Of a stretch of DNA of 61,550 nucleotides, positions 1 to 10,580 are shown in pieces. The notes beneath the pieces are model-generated. The model was not told where the DNA came from. It did no database searches and saw only the letters and a list, made by a program, of their open reading frames with translations. Origin of the DNA: Scedosporium boydii (lineage: Eukaryota; Ascomycota; Sordariomycetes; Microascales; Microascaceae); the NCBI GenBank assembly GCA_002221725.1, contig NJFT01000236.1, forward strand, positions 1-61,550. Direction: 5' to 3'. The position numbers and the translations under genes are program-made. How positions within the stretch are numbered: position 1 is the stretch's first letter; every line of letters begins with the position of its first letter.

Positions 1-91
1 TACCCCATTCCTTGGCGGCCCTGGACTTTGACATCCCGTTTGCGATGGCGTTGAGTGCATCCTGGAGGTCTTCTTCTGTATATTGTTTCAT
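1..91 (-). mobile_element. pogo/Fot1-type transposase, N-terminal fragment cut by window edge
   Basis: The minus strand starts with ATG at 91 and encodes MKQYTEEDLQDALNAIANG followed by MSKSRAAKEWG before the window ends. This is the helix-turn-helix (psq-type) DNA-binding start of pogo/Fot1-like DDE transposases of fungi, which bind the element's terminal repeats. Only about 30 codons are visible, so the catalytic DDE domain and the integrity of the element cannot be judged. The reading is open to the edge. The family call rests on the opening motif (helix 1 'EEDLQDAL', helix 2 'GMSKSRAAKEWG'). Confidence 0.75.
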
Positions 92-196
92 TTTTGATTG
101 GAAAAGCTGAATATAGAATATGAAGATCTTTGGATTTGAAATGGTAGAGGAATATGGGTTTGAAGTTGGTTGGGATGAAATGGCGGTGTGGAATTT

Positions 197-240
197 GGGG
201 TGTCAAAGTGGGGGGTGTCAGCAAAGGGGGGGTCCAACTT
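197..240. mobile_element. probable terminal region of the pogo-like element
   Basis: About 100 bp upstream of the transposase start there are two near-copies of a GGGGTGTCA motif (197-205 and about 212-220). G-rich sequence follows and ends near CAACTTA. A TIR flanked by a TA target duplication is expected about here. The left partner repeat lies outside the window, so this boundary is an inference. Confidence 0.35.
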
Positions 241-245
241 ATATG

Positions 246-684
246 TAGGATGTCGAGAATATCGATGAAAACGAAGGTCATCTCGCTCGTTCGATTAGAC
301 GCTGTGCTCTACAAATCTCTAGCCATTCTATACTGATGCAAGTTGTCTACTTCTACAGACCTAGAAACTATAACCGTTGCCAGAGGAAAATAGACTACGC
401 AATTTTAAAACATAATTTATATATCAAGTTCCAGAGAATAATCGATATATGTCTAACGCTAAGCCCTCGGCTTACCGAGCAGCCGGATAGACCAGCTAGC
501 TCACTATATGCCAAAGATCCGCCTTTGGAGGGCTCTCCTTACCACGACGTCAACCTAAACTGGCCACTGAGGGTAAACATATGCGAGCGGCGGTACATGA
601 AAGTTATTGCTTCGTAGCACGTCCTGTCCATCTATGATTCAGCCACGAAGCGGGCTTTAGCTTTCATATCCTAATACTATAGCG
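246..684. other. no gene recognised
   Basis: This is a moderately AT-rich stretch between the putative transposon end and the MFS relic. Open frames here are short and resemble nothing known. No RNA gene or repeat array is visible. Confidence 0.5.
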
Positions 685-2166
685 TCACGGCTCTGGGCAG
701 GAAGGGTTCCCTCTCCAGCTTGGTCCGCGGCAAATCAGAATCATAAGCACCGGGACCTGAAGAGCCAGGACTACGATAGCGTACACGGCAAAGCACCAGC
801 CCAGCGACGTGGAGTCAATCAGCGGTTCCAAGGCTGCGATGGCAGCCCCGGCCGATACACACCGGATAAGATTCGAGGCGGCCTGCGCAGTAGCCGACTG
901 GTTGACGTTGAGGTCGGTAAGGAGGGTGCCGCACATCTGCCCTCTTTTGTAAGACTAGGAACGAAATTGCGTACTCTTGGGGCGCCTTCGCGTTCCAGCC
1001 TCTGAACTGTTTTCCTGTACGTCATGTCGACGAATCGTCCTATTCTTTTTGTTAGCTCGAGTCTCCCGTAGACGAAAAGAAACGAAAAGAAAGTGAGAAG
1101 AAAGGCACAAGACGAATATACCAGTACAGAACGAGCCAATCCCGCTGCCAACCCCCGACGCCAAGTATATCAACCCGCCCCGGAGATAGTCGAAGCCGTA
1201 AATCTCTATATACTGGGCCCCTAGTGACGCCTGGAGAGTGTTTTTCACAGCATAATTTACCGCCGTGATGGCAATCACAAGCAGCGAGGCCTTTTTCCGC
1301 AGGATCTTGATGCTGGAAAAAGGGTTGGGGAAGCGGTGCGTCGGCCTAGTGAACTCGGCCCTGTTGGCGGAGTCAGGAGACTTCCCCCTCCGAAATTGCA
1401 GGGGCAGACTCCAGTATATGCCCTTGATGGGGGCGCTGCCGTCACCGACGATTCTTCTCTGGGTTTCAGGGACGGCTAGGACCATGAGGAAGAAGTGGAT
1501 GCCTTGCCAGATGACGAGAAACCAGAATATCCATCGCCAGCCGAGCTCTTCGGTTATCCCTCCGCCGATAACTGGTCCGAAACTCAGCGCAATGTCAGTC
1601 CTTAGACAGATGTTAGCGTTGTACGGAGTGGGAGAACTGAGAGGAATACGGAGAGGACGAATGGAACCCACACTGTCAGGAGAATTCCTACCAAGGTGCC
1701 ACGTTCTTCGATGTCGGCAATATCAGCAATGACACCGTACGCAATACCATAGAGCCCTGGAATGACGGATGATGCGTCAGTATGGCACTCTCAGCAGGCT
1801 CACCGGATCTGGTGGTATACCTGAGGAGCCAGCACTCTGTACCATGCGTAGGACAAGCAAGGCGGGATATGATCTCTGTAGGGCGATGCCGGCCACGATG
1901 AGGTACGACGTAATGGTCAGGTTAACTAAAAAGACCGATACTCCGAGATCCTCGGATATGGGAACCAGTGCTGTGTAGTAGATGTAGCTGCTCATGGTGG
2001 AGAACATGGCAGCTAGAGACGTGGCGATGTTGATCCATCGCTTCTGCCAATTCGAGAAGACTGAGTACGGCCGTTCGATGTGCACCGTCTCGGCGCCGGA
2101 TATCTCAAGTCTGGATTTAGAGTCCAATATGTTCGCCGTTATATTGACACCGACGCGCTGCGACAT
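685..2166 (-). pseudogene. MFS multidrug transporter (DHA1-like), decayed
   Basis: The minus-strand ATG at 2166 opens a polypeptide typical of fungal drug:H+ antiporters. It has a cytosolic N-terminus, then TM1 (AAMFSTMSSYIYYTALVP), VNLTITSYLIVAGIA and LVLRMVQSAGSSG. An intron ending CCAG near 1758 follows, then ADIADIEERGTLVG, a second intron with a GCTAAC branch site, and LSFGPVIGGGITEELGWRW. The C-terminal part TLLTDLNVNQSATAQAASNL is also clear. Two family segments are absent. After SYLIVAGIA the text jumps straight to LQRSYPALL, so the loop bearing motif A (GDxxDxxGRR) is missing. About 60 residues between RKTVQRLEREG and CGTLLTDLN are also lost, and the frame changes there. This is inferred to be a dead gene. 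Confidence 0.75.
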
Positions 2167-3318
2167 GTTTCCGGAACCGAAATGTCCAGCAGCCAGGCCG
2201 AGAACAGTGGTAGTAGATGGGAATAGTTGAATGGCAGAAAATACGAGGCTGGCAGAATGATGGATGGGAGATGGCGGTCTCAGAAACCAAGGTTATGAAC
2301 GAACTTATATCCATGTACCTGCGGCACGGAGTCGGAGGAGCAACCTCTTCGCTTAAGGTATTCGCTGCGAAGGCTCCTGCAACAGATAGCGACATGAATG
2401 AGCCAAATGGGACACCTCGCACTCGCTTTCCCCGGATTTCAACGCCAGATGGACGACTTATTTGAAAAAGCACTCGAGGACAAAGTGGAGTCTCCGATCA
2501 CACTCGCGACGGTGTTTCAAGGACTGTCGAGAAGCACAGCTTCTCCAGAGCGAGCGCGAGAGGGAGACGGCATGATATGCCATATCCGAGTCCCGATGGG
2601 CATTTGATCTGTGGCACCAACATCCAGGAGGCGGCAACGCGGTGCAGTTCGCTGTGCCTGCCACCCAATGCGCAGTTTCTGCTACAGTGGGGGATCTCTG
2701 GAGTGTGGCTAATGACACTCTTTCCCGGAGTGCAGCACAGCCTGCACACTTTTTACATGGTACGCGCGTGGGTGTGAGGGGTTGCGCTGCCACCCAATTA
2801 CGGGGTGTGAAAAGCCTGGCTGGTGACTTTCGTGACCGCTGGGGACGGGTCGAGCCCGCATCTTGGCCTGCAGTAATTCTCATTTCATAGGCTTGCAGTG
2901 ACTTATGACATTCCCCGCGAGTTAGCCCTACCTCCTTGTGTATATTGCTTCCGCAAACGTTCCGCTCTTTGCTTTCCCGGGCCACTCTGACATTGTACGG
3001 TTATCTCGAATGCCTACGTAACACAGCTCGTGGCTCTTTGTTTTCCCATTTGTACTGTCGACTAATCCCCGAAAGGCGGGGACTTGAGAGATTCGGTGTG
3101 GCACTCAGTCTTGACTCTCAAGATCGTTGCAGACCGAAGGCGCTGCCGGGTTTAACAATAGCGGAACGTGAAGTTCGTTTGCTTTATCCGTCGCAATATA
3201 GAGGACGATGGAACCATGGAGTTTCGCGATCAGGTAAAACAAGACCCCAAAGGCCAGACTTGACATCGACTTCACGCCCTCCCAGAATCTATTTCTGACT
3301 CGACCCGAATGCATTCGT
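2167..3318. other. intergenic; no supported gene
   Basis: This stretch holds the upstream region of the MFS relic and unassigned sequence. On the minus strand about 2640-2750, a CKKC motif and, in another frame, an NCALGG-like motif faintly recall the fungal Cys-rich DUF3716 pattern. They lie in different frames and no start can be set, so no gene is called. Confidence 0.4.
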
Positions 3319-4692
3319 TTGTTTCCGTCCCAGTACCAATTATCCCTCGGGGATCCGGTCTCGGGTTCTGGTTCTGGCTCTGGCTCTGTAGAACCTTCTC
3401 GGGAACCTCTAGTAGCGCAGTCCTCATTCCTTGGCGGGGACGGACACTCGTGTTCACCCCGTCGTCAGTCTGCACTGAGCCTCCTCCGCAGCCGGTTCCA
3501 ACTCCTTCGCAGGGGAGACCTGCGCGTCAGGGTCAATGACCCGAGGGGCCCTTTGGGTCTACACCTTGTGTTCGAACCATCAGAGCCCGAGGTCGATTTT
3601 GTCTTTGTTCGACTCCCCGGCCCCCCACCTCCTTGCTTCAATACCCTGAGACTCCGGATACGGGAGCATTTCTGACAAGGGAGTTGTCACAGATCCATGG
3701 CTTGAACGGGGGCTCGCGGAGGACGTGGAGCTACTCAGAGGACCGGCGGTCCTTTTGGCCTGGAGAATGGCTGCCGCCAGAGCGCGCGGGTTCCGCAAGG
3801 CCCGCATTCACATGTTCGGCTACGACTCGGATTTCACCAAGAACCGCAGGAGCGCCCTCACGATCCACGACTTTGGCCAGGTGCTGGTGGCGGACCTGGC
3901 GAATTCATCTCACCTCAGAAAGAACCCAAACGTTAAGCCTTTTACCGTGGCCCACGATCCAACAGATTTACCTCTTTCTTCTTTTGCTCTCTCCTGTTTC
4001 CTATCTTCTTCCCTCCACCCCTCCCTCTACATTTCCTCTTTCTTCTTTTAGGGTATAGTATTGACACTGGCATGTATAGACATCCGTCGTCCTGGTAGCC
4101 CATAGCATGGGAGGCCTAGTGGCCAAACAGGTAAGGTCGAGTCCACCATCCGTGCTGAAACGGATTCCGGGGTGGTGAAAAGAAGGACAAAAAGAAAAAA
4201 GTCATGGATAAAGCACACAGAGAACGGTGAGTGTTTTCGTGTACCTGTACCTAACGCTCTCGGCCAGGCATATCTTCTAGCCAGAACGGATCCAGTCTAT
4301 CACGACATCGCATCGCGGATCCACTCCATGTACTTTCTCGGCACACCACATCGTGGGGTAGATGCCGCGGGTCTGCTCCTCGCCATGCTGGCTATCAAGA
4401 CAACTTCTGGATCCAAGCCATATGCGGCCGAGTTGGTGCCGGGCGCGAGTACATTGCAGGAAGGTCTCCAGAGCATCCATACATGCCAAATATCATGTGG
4501 AGAGAAACCCCCCAAAACAATAAGAAATGGTTCCACTTATACGTGATGACCGATAAAAGACCATCAACGACACCTTTCGACACTATCACCAGGATCTCAA
4601 CCTTTGGTCCTTTTACGAAGCCTGTCCTACGGCCGTCGGCCCGACGTCGTGATCCTCATCGTGAACAAGGACTCGGCTCAGATAGGTGAGAA
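3319..4692 (+). pseudogene. alpha/beta-hydrolase (serine-esterase-like) head of an NLR-type protein, broken and truncated
   Basis: Exon pieces spell the N-terminal lipase-like domain found at the head of many fungal NACHT/ankyrin proteins. They are EPSEPEVDFVF (to 3606), IHGLNGGSRRTWSYSED (from 3693), ARIHMFGYDSDFTKNRRSAL, the nucleophile elbow VVLVAHSMGGLVAKQ (4080-4130, Ser in AHSMGG), AYLLARTDPVYHDIASRI (from 4268), YFLGTPHRGVDAAG and INDTFRHYHQDLNLWSFYE. Lesions: two extra bases near 3782 switch frame between EWLPPER and FRKARIH; two introns carry weak donors (GTTCGA, GTTAAG); and near 4650 the frame changes again between AVGPT and VVILIVNKDSAQIG. Nothing of the expected STAND or repeat part follows; tRNA genes begin 170 bp later. 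The function would be allorecognition or immunity by family analogy. The first ATG is not identifiable. Confidence 0.7.
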
Positions 4693-4863
4693 AGGGGGCT
4701 CTGGGACTCCGCGCTGTAATTATGGAGAGGGAGTACTTCGTATGTTTTATAGATAAAAGAAATATAGTAAAAATACTTTCTTCCCCTAAGGAGTTCCGAG
4801 GTTTAACCCTGGAAAAGCAACATAGAGCCAGTTGGGTCTCTGCCCCGTCACCAATCAGCGCAA

Positions 4864-4946
4864 GGTCCAATGGTCTAGTTGGTTAGGACGTCGGATTCTG
4901 ACAACTGAGAGTTCCGTAAGCCCAGGTTCGAATCCTGGTTGGACCT
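4864..4946 (+). tRNA. tRNA-Gln (anticodon CTG), with 10-nt intron
   Basis: The acceptor stem GGTCCAA/TTGGACC is perfect and discriminator T is at 4946. The D-arm has GTC/GAC. The anticodon loop TTCTGA is interrupted after position 37 by CAACTGAGAG, then T and the 3' half of the stem. The T-arm CCAGG-TTCGAAT-CCTGG contains a consensus B box (GGTTCGAATCC). Removing the intron gives a normal 73-nt tRNA. No run of four or more T lies between it and the next tRNA. Confidence 0.93.
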
Positions 4947-4966
4947 ATCCTCCTGACTTCTTTCAC

Positions 4967-5048
4967 GGTCTAATGGTCTAGTTGGTTAGGACGTCGGATT
5001 CTGATATTGACACTTCCGTAAGCCCAGGTTCGAATCCTGGTTAGACCT
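4967..5048 (+). tRNA. second tRNA-Gln (CTG), tandem copy with 9-nt intron
   Basis: This is a near copy of the upstream tRNA 20 bp away, with the same D-arm, anticodon and T-arm. The acceptor stem is GGTCTAA/TTAGACC: a C-to-T change on one side is matched by G-to-A on the other, so pairing is kept. The intron (TATTGACAC) differs in sequence and length from the first copy. A T7 tract follows 14 nt downstream. Confidence 0.93.
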
Positions 5049-5062
5049 TCTACCCTCCTTTC

Positions 5063-5069
5063 TTTTTTT
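5063..5069 (+). terminator. Pol III T-run terminator
   Basis: Seven consecutive T residues lie shortly after the second tRNA-Gln. This is the first run of at least four T downstream of either copy, so it could end transcripts from both. Confidence 0.7.
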
Positions 5070-5373
5070 CTCTATTCTCTAGTCATTTTGTATACGAGAT
5101 TCTATTCATCTCTCTTTAGTCCTCTTTTCGCCCCTTGTTAACCCTAGTACTACAGCTAGGTTCGAGTAATATATACTAATTAGAGAAGGAGGAGCTAGTA
5201 TATCCTACACCTAACATATGGAAACTGAATAGAGTATGGAGAACTCTTTTATATCTTGCCTGTTGCCCGGAACAGGAAATCCTTCATTTTGTAACATCTT
5301 GAAATTAAAAAGAAAAAGCCCTATTTCTGGTCCGCCTCTGCTGATTTCTTTGCGACTCTGCAAGCATCATTTT
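5070..5373. other. intergenic, tRNA pair to LPMO stop codon
   Basis: AT-rich sequence with several TATATA-like tracts and pyrimidine runs. It includes the 3' flank of the LPMO gene on the minus strand. No gene is seen. Confidence 0.5.
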
Positions 5374-6225
5374 TCAAGTTGGCTCCGCCGCTACTGCCGT
5401 CCCAGTAGATGTGACTATCACAGGAGTCTGCTCGGCACTTGGAAAGGCCTCTCTAATAGGAGCTGGACCGGGGATGGGATAAGGCGGCAAAGGATCCTCG
5501 TAGATGTCATATCCCAAGCCAGCGGCATCTTCGGGCGTCCCATACAGTTCAGTGGCGGGAATGCCTTCAGGTTTGGCTGTTCCATTCCCTGTAAGCCTAA
5601 TGTTCGCACATTGCGGGTAGTGTTGAGGACCTTGATTTGGCTGGCGCGCGTAGTGGAGGGCTATTATCTCGTGTCGAAGAACATAATTTCCCGGGGAGAG
5701 AGCTGGGGGGATCTCCACGGTAAAGCTGTGGTTGTTGTTGATGAGGATGTCGGTGGCCCAGATTCCTTTTGCCGTTGGATACGTGTTTAGTGTCTCGTTG
5801 GGATTAATCAGCCCAACGGCGTCAATGGAGAAGAAGTCCAGTTCCGTCTTGTTTACATGCAAGCATGAGTCGGATTCCTCTCCGCAGTAGGCCATATAAG
5901 TGACGATAGGTCCATGGTGAGATTCGGGCCAGCCATTCCACTGGAAACTGATGGTATTGCCGGCCACGATTTCAAGGTTGCCATTGGCGCTGGTAGCGTT
6001 GATGTGGCAGACGATATTAGGCTTGTCGTAGTCGTTAGCGCCCACCCAGCCATCGTCGGGGACCTCTGTCCTCCAAGCAGCGAAGACCTCTGGATTGGCG
6101 GCGGGATCTCGAGGATGGAATCCACTATAAGTTACGCCGTCGATAATGAAGCTTGTGATGTAGCTATGAGCATTAACGGCCTCGCCACTGAGAAGAGCGC
6201 CCATTATGAAACCTGCGCGCCTCAT
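5374..6225 (-). CDS. AA9 lytic polysaccharide monooxygenase (GH61-type), secreted
   Basis: A single-exon 283-aa protein. Residues 1-19 are a short signal peptide ending VNA; cleavage exposes His20 (HSYITSFIIDG), the N-terminal ligand of the copper 'histidine brace'. The second His lies in ESHHGP (about 103), and the axial Tyr and conserved Gln are in QHYPQC (Q201, Y203). RHEIIALH supplies the second-sphere His. Cys73 and Cys206 can form the usual disulfide. AA9 enzymes oxidatively cleave cellulose and related glucans outside the cell. There is no CBM; residues after about 215 form a Pro-rich tail without a GPI-type hydrophobic end. All active-site residues are present, so it is probably functional. 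The ATG at 6225 is immediately followed by the signal peptide, which fixes the start. Confidence 0.92.
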   Translation of the reverse strand: MRRAGFIMGALLSGEAVNAHSYITSFIIDGVTYSGFHPRDPAANPEVFAAWRTEVPDDGWVGANDYDKPNIVCHINATSANGNLEIVAGNTISFQWNGWPESHHGPIVTYMAYCGEESDSCLHVNKTELDFFSIDAVGLINPNETLNTYPTAKGIWATDILINNNHSFTVEIPPALSPGNYVLRHEIIALHYARQPNQGPQHYPQCANIRLTGNGTAKPEGIPATELYGTPEDAAGLGYDIYEDPLPPYPIPGPAPIREAFPSAEQTPVIVTSTGTAVAAEPT

Positions 6226-7992
6226 GATGGAGATTTGGAAAAGATATGCTGAATCAAGTTCTAATAGTGATCTGAAAAGTCGAAGGACAGCAAACCAATA
6301 TTATTCAAACTGGGGAAACGGCCTTAAATAGATGACAAGTAGGGTATTCTAACTTGGACTCAATCTCTGGAGGTGCGTGCCATTTGGTAGACGATGGATC
6401 TGCTCCGCTCATTTCCAGGGAACCTTCGTCATTGAGAGATCCTACCAATCTAGCCCTCAAGAAATGAAGCAGGATCGGCGAGAATGGGTGAAAAATAGGC
6501 CACTCGAAACTGCAGGGTTGCACTTATAATATAAAGTAGATTAAATACGATTTCCAAAAGTCGCTATTTCCAGGAACTACCTGGGTAATATTATTCAGGC
6601 CGCCGTGGCCATCACGACAATTGGTGGGATGGAACGAGAGCCGAATATATTGTTTGGGGCGGGGAGGTTAATGCTACTGGTATTATCCGGACCTGGCCTC
6701 CGACAGAGGCCACAGTCTCGCACCGAAATTCCCTTATTCTGTAATGTGGAGGGACGCGTACACTTGTGTAGATCGGGATCACCTGTTCTTGCTGTGGTTT
6801 TTGAAGATATTTCGAACCCAGGAAACCCGGCACACCGGGAACGGGGCGACGTGACCCTGGCGCATCCGGCTTCCCGAATTGCTCTCGGAGCATAGAGTGC
6901 GCCTGGGGAAATTGGGATTCTAGGCTCGACAATTGAAACGGCAAGCTCCCTCTAGTCGAATCCGGGCCTGGAAGCTAGTCCCCCAGCCAAACGACTTTGG
7001 GAGGTTGACAAGTGAGTTGTCCCTGGGCGCGCACGTGATGTTGTTTCCATTTCATTTTCAGATGGGCGCTTCAATTCAATTCTTCATCTTTAAGGCAGGA
7101 AGCAAGCTGAGCGCTTGAGGCATTCAGATTATCAATTGCTGACACTTGCCTTCACTTGGTCCTTCTGATGATTGGAAAATGTCGCTGACTGTGGCTTCTG
7201 TTTTTATCCACGCACAGGTCATCTCTGGCGACATGAGGAAGGAAGCCTGGGCGGTGTTTGGCCAAGCGGGTGTGATAAAGAGAAGGTGCGATTTGGTTCG
7301 CTGGGTCATCACTAGGAAACGCGTAGCTTGTGGCGGTTTCAAGTGACAGCGAATTGTCTCACTGCGTTTGCCATTTCGCCTCACAATGCAGCATTTGGTC
7401 ATTGGTTGGTCCTCAGTCCCTGGTTTCCAAACAGTTCAATGATGGCTTTGCCTTTGTATGTCGAGATCATTTAAATGGAGCAGGCCTGCTTTGGACTCTG
7501 TCCCTTCATCATTTCCCATCGCCACAACCACACAAGGCAGCCAGAGCAGGCTCACAGATTTGAAGTCCAGCATCTTGTTAATCTCTCTCCCCAGCCATAA
7601 TTATCTTGGACCCCTAAGCCTTGCTCTCGACAGGGATAGCCAATCTCTCAACTGCAATAGGTCCCAGCTGTCAGGCCATTAACCGCAAGTGGATAAAGCG
7701 CTACAAGCTGCATTTCGTGTCCCTACAAATTTTCTCCGCACATTCTCAGCTTCACCCTGCATTTCCAACCCTGAACAAACTGTGAAATCAGCGTGAAAGA
7801 CCTAATAAACAAGATCAAAATAGCTTTCGTTCCTGCCTTTGTAACTAGCTCTCATATTTTGTTTCTGGGCTTGCTTCTTTGGCTCCAATCTTCTCCAAAA
7901 CACCAACCTTGGACGGTCATCCTTTCTGCCCAACCGCCCATTTGTTGGGACTCCGTACTGACGAATCCTGACCTTGACCGACTGTTGGCATC
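6226..7992. other. intergenic, promoters of the LPMO (minus) and CCCH gene (plus)
   Basis: A divergent intergenic region of about 1.77 kb. The half nearest the CCCH gene (7600-7990) is pyrimidine-rich, as in fungal promoter/5'UTR regions. Short open frames here have no recognisable content and no RNA gene is seen. The length leaves room for regulation of the LPMO, but no specific operator could be assigned. Confidence 0.5.
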
Positions 7993-9687
7993 ATGGATCA
8001 GGAAACACTCCATTATTACACGCTAAAGCTGTCGGCCTTCCGACAAGCCGACCGAGACCGTGAAAATGTCATGACTGACCTTTTAGAGAAGTACGAGAAC
8101 CTACTTCGCCAGTATCACCAGAAGTGTGATGACTTCAACAACGAACGCGAATCTCGCCGCATGTGGCAGCAAAAAGAGCTTTCCGCGAGAAAAGAAGTCA
8201 TAGAGTCGCGTCATGCTAGAGTATGTATTGATTCTTCTTACTGTTGACGTGATAGTGTCGAGCGGGATACGCCCACCCTCGTTCTGGGAAAGGCAAACTT
8301 GGAGCTTCTGAGATCCGGCCCAAGCTCCCACAGTCCCACTCCAGCCCTGGCCCTTCCCCCGCGATGCGATGGAGAGACCGTTTGCCGTTCCTCAAGTTAT
8401 TCACTCTTCGGGAGGCTGTCTTGTTGGATGTTTTTGGTGTCTGCTCCAAGCTAACCTCGATTATCTGCTGCATAGGAGTCGAATCCTTTTATATTTGTCG
8501 CTATTGATGGTGACGGTGCAATCTTCAACGATACATTTCTCCAGGCTGGACCAGAGGGTGGTGCGGTAGCTGCTCAGAAACTCTACGAGAGAGTCCAACA
8601 GCATATTGCCAAGTTATACCCCGACTCGAACACCCAGGAGTGGTCTATAGTCGTTCAGATTATCCTTAATGTCGAGGGCCTCGCGAAAAGGCTTATCTCG
8701 TGCGGGATACTGCGGTCGATCTCGGAACTTTACGCTTTCGGCCGTACTTTTACTCGCACCCAACCCCTCTTCACCTTTGTCGACGTTGGCTATGGGAAGG
8801 AACAGGCTGACCATAAGATTCGAGAGGCCTTACGATTTATGGTTCGCATAGGCCAGTGCAAGCACGTACTTTTCGGACCATGCTCTGACAACGGTTACCT
8901 TCCCGTTTTGGAGGAGTATAAGCGAAACACGCAAGTTGCTTCCCGCTTATCGTTGATCTCAAGCTCGCCCCCCGAAACCGGATTTTCCCTACTCGGTTTC
9001 AAGATAGAGTCGTATGATGATATCTTCAGGACTACTCCTCTCCCACCACCTAAGCCCGTCTCCCCGGCGACCGTCGTGAAGGAGCTAGCAACATCTAGTT
9101 CGCCTGCTCCTGGAGGCCGGGGTGGTGCCAGTTATGCCGCTATTGGATCGAATGGCTCTTCCAATAGCAAGACTATTACTATCGCGCCTAAGCGGGCTCC
9201 AGCTCAGAAGTTTTATCTTGTCAATGACTACGAGGAACGCCTAGATTCTGACATGCCCCGTCTCGATCCAGCTGCCGAGCAGCGTTATATGGATCGCGTC
9301 AGGAAGCTCGGCCATAACTACTGCAACCGCTATCATCTTAAGAACAACTGCCCCATGGGTGACTCCTGCAGTTACGAGCACGGCGAACCGCTTCCTGCGG
9401 CCGAACTGCTTGTCCTCCGCTACAAGAGCCGAGCCCTGAAATGTAAAATGACCACTTACTGCGATGATGTGGATTGCCCCTTCAGCCACCACTGCAGGAT
9501 GGGCAATAAATGTACTCTGGATAACTGCCGATATGCCGATACTCATCACGTCGAACTGGTACGTTGCTCTGATCTTCCCTCGTGCTTTTTTGTTCGTAAA
9601 AACTCACAGATTGAAGCGACCCGTCGCCCGTATCTTCGCAGATGGTACGCGGGTGCCACTTCCTATCAAATGAATGCATTAGCATAG
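7993..9687 (+). CDS. CCCH zinc-finger protein with a NYN-like central domain
   Basis: Model: exon 1 7993-8220, intron 8221-8475, exon 2 8476-9558, intron 9559-9609, last exon to about 9687. Residues 1-76 form a charged helical/coiled-coil segment. Residues 77 to about 225 begin FIFVAIDGDGAIF and contain FTFVDVGYGKEQADHKI and VLFGPCSDNGYLP, a layout like NYN/PIN-type RNase folds with spaced acidic residues. From about 355 lies a C-x8-C-x5-C-x3-H finger (CNRYHLKNNC...CSYEH), then CDDVDCPFSH and CRMGNKCTLDNC-type fingers. This suggests an RNA-binding or RNA-cleaving factor, by inference. The C-terminus is unsure: after the last acceptor the spliced phase gives IEATRRPYLRR, whereas the adjacent frame gives RPVARIFADGTRVPL, which looks more like a natural tail. 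Confidence 0.8.
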
Positions 9688-10580
9688 ATTCCCCGAAATA
9701 CATGACCACTATGTATTAGCTTTGTTTCGACTTTTATTACCCTTATTTTGTTCTAGCACCTCCGGATGCGCGATGTCTTTCCTTGATTTTCATGATGCTC
9801 ATATTCCCTCTCGCGCAACCGCTGGTACATTGCGATCCCAGAATGCTATGATCTCTGGCAAACTTTGGTGACCTTACACCCTTGAATGTCTTTCTTTGGG
9901 TTGTCTACGAACGAAGAAGAGAATACGAACGACTCTAGGCGCTAAATCTTTTTACCGTGTTTATGATGGAAAGCCATAGGTTCCGCCATACAGAGTCCAC
10001 AGAATGTTGCACCTAAATAAAACCCTTAAGATATGCTGGACTTCAAATACGACAGACCATAGCATCTATTTCGAGGTGGCCTGTCCAACTGCAGCGTCTT
10101 CTGCTCCAATCATTGTGAAACACGTCTTTTTCAGGTGCTGAGACTGGGCACGAAGACTTTAAGGCATGGCCTATCGTTTGAAAGATGTTCGCTATGCGCA
10201 AAAGCTTCCGTAGTTGATTCCATCATGAGCTCTGGATATGATGCCCCACAGCTTTTGTCCACAAGTGTGACCTCACAGTTCAGGCTCCAGAAGCTTGGGA
10301 GTCAATTTCAAGGTTTCAAATTTGAGGCTTGACGTCCTGGCACGCTCCGGCAATCTACAAAACCTGTAACTCTCCATCCTGATAGCGACGGTTCGCCGAC
10401 GCCCGCGGCATTTCTTCACCTTGGTCAGCCACAGCCATGCGTATCTTAAGCTATTATTAGTACATTTTGGGAGCCCGACCCTACTTGGCCGTCCTCGGAT
10501 ATTGAGAAGCCATGAGTTTGGCCAATTGAACTCTTTACCATCCAAGATTTGTGACAGATCTCGCTGGATCCACGTTCTCC
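9688..10580. other. convergent 3' flanks; no gene
   Basis: This lies between the CCCH gene and the 3' end of the minus-strand HNH gene. Only short frames without recognisable features are present. Confidence 0.5.

Noticed and set aside
246..684. RIP-mutated repeat near the left end
   Set aside because: The stretch is AT-rich, but no duplicated partner or consistent C-to-T pattern could be shown by eye.
2640..2770. Possible DUF3716-type Cys-rich relic on the minus strand (CKKC ... NCALGG)
   Set aside because: The two halves are in different frames, the GPF core is absent and no exon structure can be drawn.
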